From NCBI GenBank assembly GCA_002308595.1, contig DBWH01000053.1, positions 1-6,553 of the forward strand: a stretch of DNA of 6,553 nucleotides, written 5' to 3'. The translations under genes were made by a program, and so were the position numbers. This DNA comes from Mageeibacillus sp. UBA1243 (lineage in GTDB: Bacteria; Bacillota; Clostridia; UBA1212). Shown piece after piece: positions 5,947 through 6,553 of this stretch (its first letter is position 1; the number at the start of each line of letters is the position of its first letter). The notes beneath the pieces were generated by a model, which saw only the letters and a list, made by a program, of their open reading frames with translations, was not told the origin of the DNA and searched no databases.

Positions 5947-5975
5947 ATTGTACCACCGTAAAAGTCGTTTGTCAA
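5947..5975 (-). promoter_or_regulatory. consensus sigma-70-type promoter of the RNA/toxin cassette
   Basis: On the minus strand TTGACA (5975-5970) is separated by exactly 17 bases from TACAAT (5952-5947). Matches to consensus are six of six and five of six. Expected transcription start is near 5940, which places the structured RNA at the very 5' end of the transcript. It is the strongest promoter in the window, consistent with a highly expressed small RNA. Confidence 0.85.
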
Positions 5976-6107
5976 GATGATTCATGCTGATTTTTCAGGA
6001 AAAAATATTTCCGGCACTTCCGCGCGTTTTGAAAATATTGTAGAATCATCAGGCACTTATCAGTTTCGTTGAAAAAAATCAGTCGCGGCTCCTTCAACAA
6101 TAAGACA
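5976..6107. other. divergent intergenic region, rightward promoter not resolved
   Basis: This region lies between the leftward toxin promoter and the rightward prepilin peptidase. A TAGAAT (6041-6046) could be a rightward -10, but no good -35 lies at the right spacing. Two small dyads are seen: GGAAA/TTTCC (5998-6012) and GTTGAA/TTCAAC (6068-6073 with 6093-6098), the latter just ahead of the start codon. No gene is apparent. Confidence 0.3.
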
Positions 6108-6553
6108 ATGGACACTCTTCCTGCCGTTCTCATATTCATTTTCCCGCTCACGTGGTGCGCGGTGCTTGACCTAACCTACGGCGTCATACCTGACGTAAAC
6201 CACATTCTCGTGCTTTTCGGCGGGATAATGCTTGCGCAGATGATGCCGCAGCGGCTCTGTCTCATTTCGCTTGCCGCTGCGGGACTTCTGCTCGCCGCCG
6301 CGTGTATTGCCGTGAGGCTTAAAAAGCATTGGCTCGGCGGCGCAGACATTAAGCTGATGGCGCTTATCATCATCTGCGCAGGCGCTGTTTCGGCGGTATC
6401 GGTTTTTCTGGCGGCTTTTGCATTGGCGGGTGTGGTCTCCGTCGCGGTAAAGGCGGTGAACTTTTTCAGAAAGAAGGTTTTGAAAGACAAAAGCCGCCCC
6501 CTTCTTTCGAGATACGGGGGCGGTATACCGTTTGCGCCTTTCTTATTGGCGGG
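6108..6553 (+). CDS. A24-family prepilin peptidase, CpaA/TadV-like, C-terminus beyond window
   Basis: A rightward frame opens at the ATG at 6108 and continues past the right edge, giving 148 codons here. It carries both catalytic aspartates of aspartic prepilin peptidases: Asp21 in AVLDLTYGVIPD and Asp80 in LGGADIKLMAL, where the second motif reads GGAD rather than the usual GxGD. Further on, GGGIPFAPFLLAG matches the family's conserved C-terminal PFAPfl block. Hydrophobic segments at about residues 4-20, 33-47, 52-69, 84-115 and the C-terminus indicate a polytopic membrane enzyme. It has no N-terminal methyltransferase domain, so it is the short CpaA/TadV type that processes Flp/Tad or type IV-like pilin precursors. 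Pilin genes are not in view and would be expected to the right. There is no recognisable ribosome binding site ahead of the ATG, so the start is uncertain; an in-frame TTG at 6069 is possible but also lacks one. Confidence 0.88.
   Translation, partial: MDTLPAVLIFIFPLTWCAVLDLTYGVIPDVNHILVLFGGIMLAQMMPQRLCLISLAAAGLLLAAACIAVRLKKHWLGGADIKLMALIIICAGAVSAVSVFLAAFALAGVVSVAVKAVNFFRKKVLKDKSRPLLSRYGGGIPFAPFLLA
6494..6523 (+). repeat. G/C-rich inverted repeat inside the prepilin peptidase gene
   Basis: CCGCCCCC (6494-6501) is perfectly complementary to GGGGGCGG (6516-6523) with a 14-base loop. It lies in codons just before the conserved GGGIPFAPF block. No T-tract follows, so it is not a terminator. It may be a fortuitous effect of the codons or a translation-slowing hairpin. 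Confidence 0.4.

Noticed and set aside
5867..5956. 30-residue N-terminal extension of the Abi_2 protein from a GTG at 5956
   Set aside because: The GTG lies between the -35 and -10 elements and the extension would translate the structured RNA. The ATG at 5866 has its own ribosome binding site and gives the usual family length.
6176..6490. 104-codon leftward open frame at the right end
   Set aside because: Antisense shadow of the prepilin peptidase, which carries both catalytic aspartate motifs on the plus strand.

Overview
The window looks like chromosomal DNA from a Clostridia-type Bacillota, possibly gut-associated. This is inferred from strong GGAGG-type ribosome binding sites, lipobox-bearing exported proteins, T-tract intrinsic terminators and a short CpaA-like prepilin peptidase. 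No rRNA, tRNA or taxonomic marker is present, so the assignment is loose.

Layout from left to right: (1) bases 1-96 may hold the 3' end of a rightward gene, with the frame uncertain. (2) Bases 97-364 are a gene-free, repeat-like segment with two 39-base direct repeats, an 11-bp inverted repeat and a flanking 9-bp direct repeat. (3) A leftward gene (365-1093) encodes a small lipoprotein of unknown function. (4) A leftward gene (1387-4692) encodes a 1101-residue membrane-anchored protein. It combines a stalk-like domain, a beta-propeller-like region and a GH42/clan GH-A-like glycoside hydrolase region with two well-spaced candidate catalytic glutamates. (5) A leftward, AT-richer toxin cassette (4897-5975) holds a consensus promoter, a short structured RNA of about 64 nt that ends in its own terminator, an Abi_2/AbiF-family HEPN protein and a strong terminator. 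(6) A rightward prepilin peptidase gene (A24 family) starts at 6108 and runs off the right edge.

The most notable element is the cassette at 4897-5975. The promoter (TTGACA, 17 nt, TACAAT) drives a small hairpin RNA ending in a T7 tract. The toxin's ribosome binding site begins right after that tract. The toxin would therefore be made only by terminator read-through, while the RNA would be abundant. This is the logic of RNA-antitoxin (type III-like) systems and fits the reported association of abiF genes with a structured RNA. No protein antitoxin is present.

The genes do not form one pathway. The large protein and the small lipoprotein are both exported but are separated by a terminator and have separate upstream regions. 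The toxin cassette looks like a self-contained accessory insertion between surface-protein genes and the divergent pilus-processing gene.
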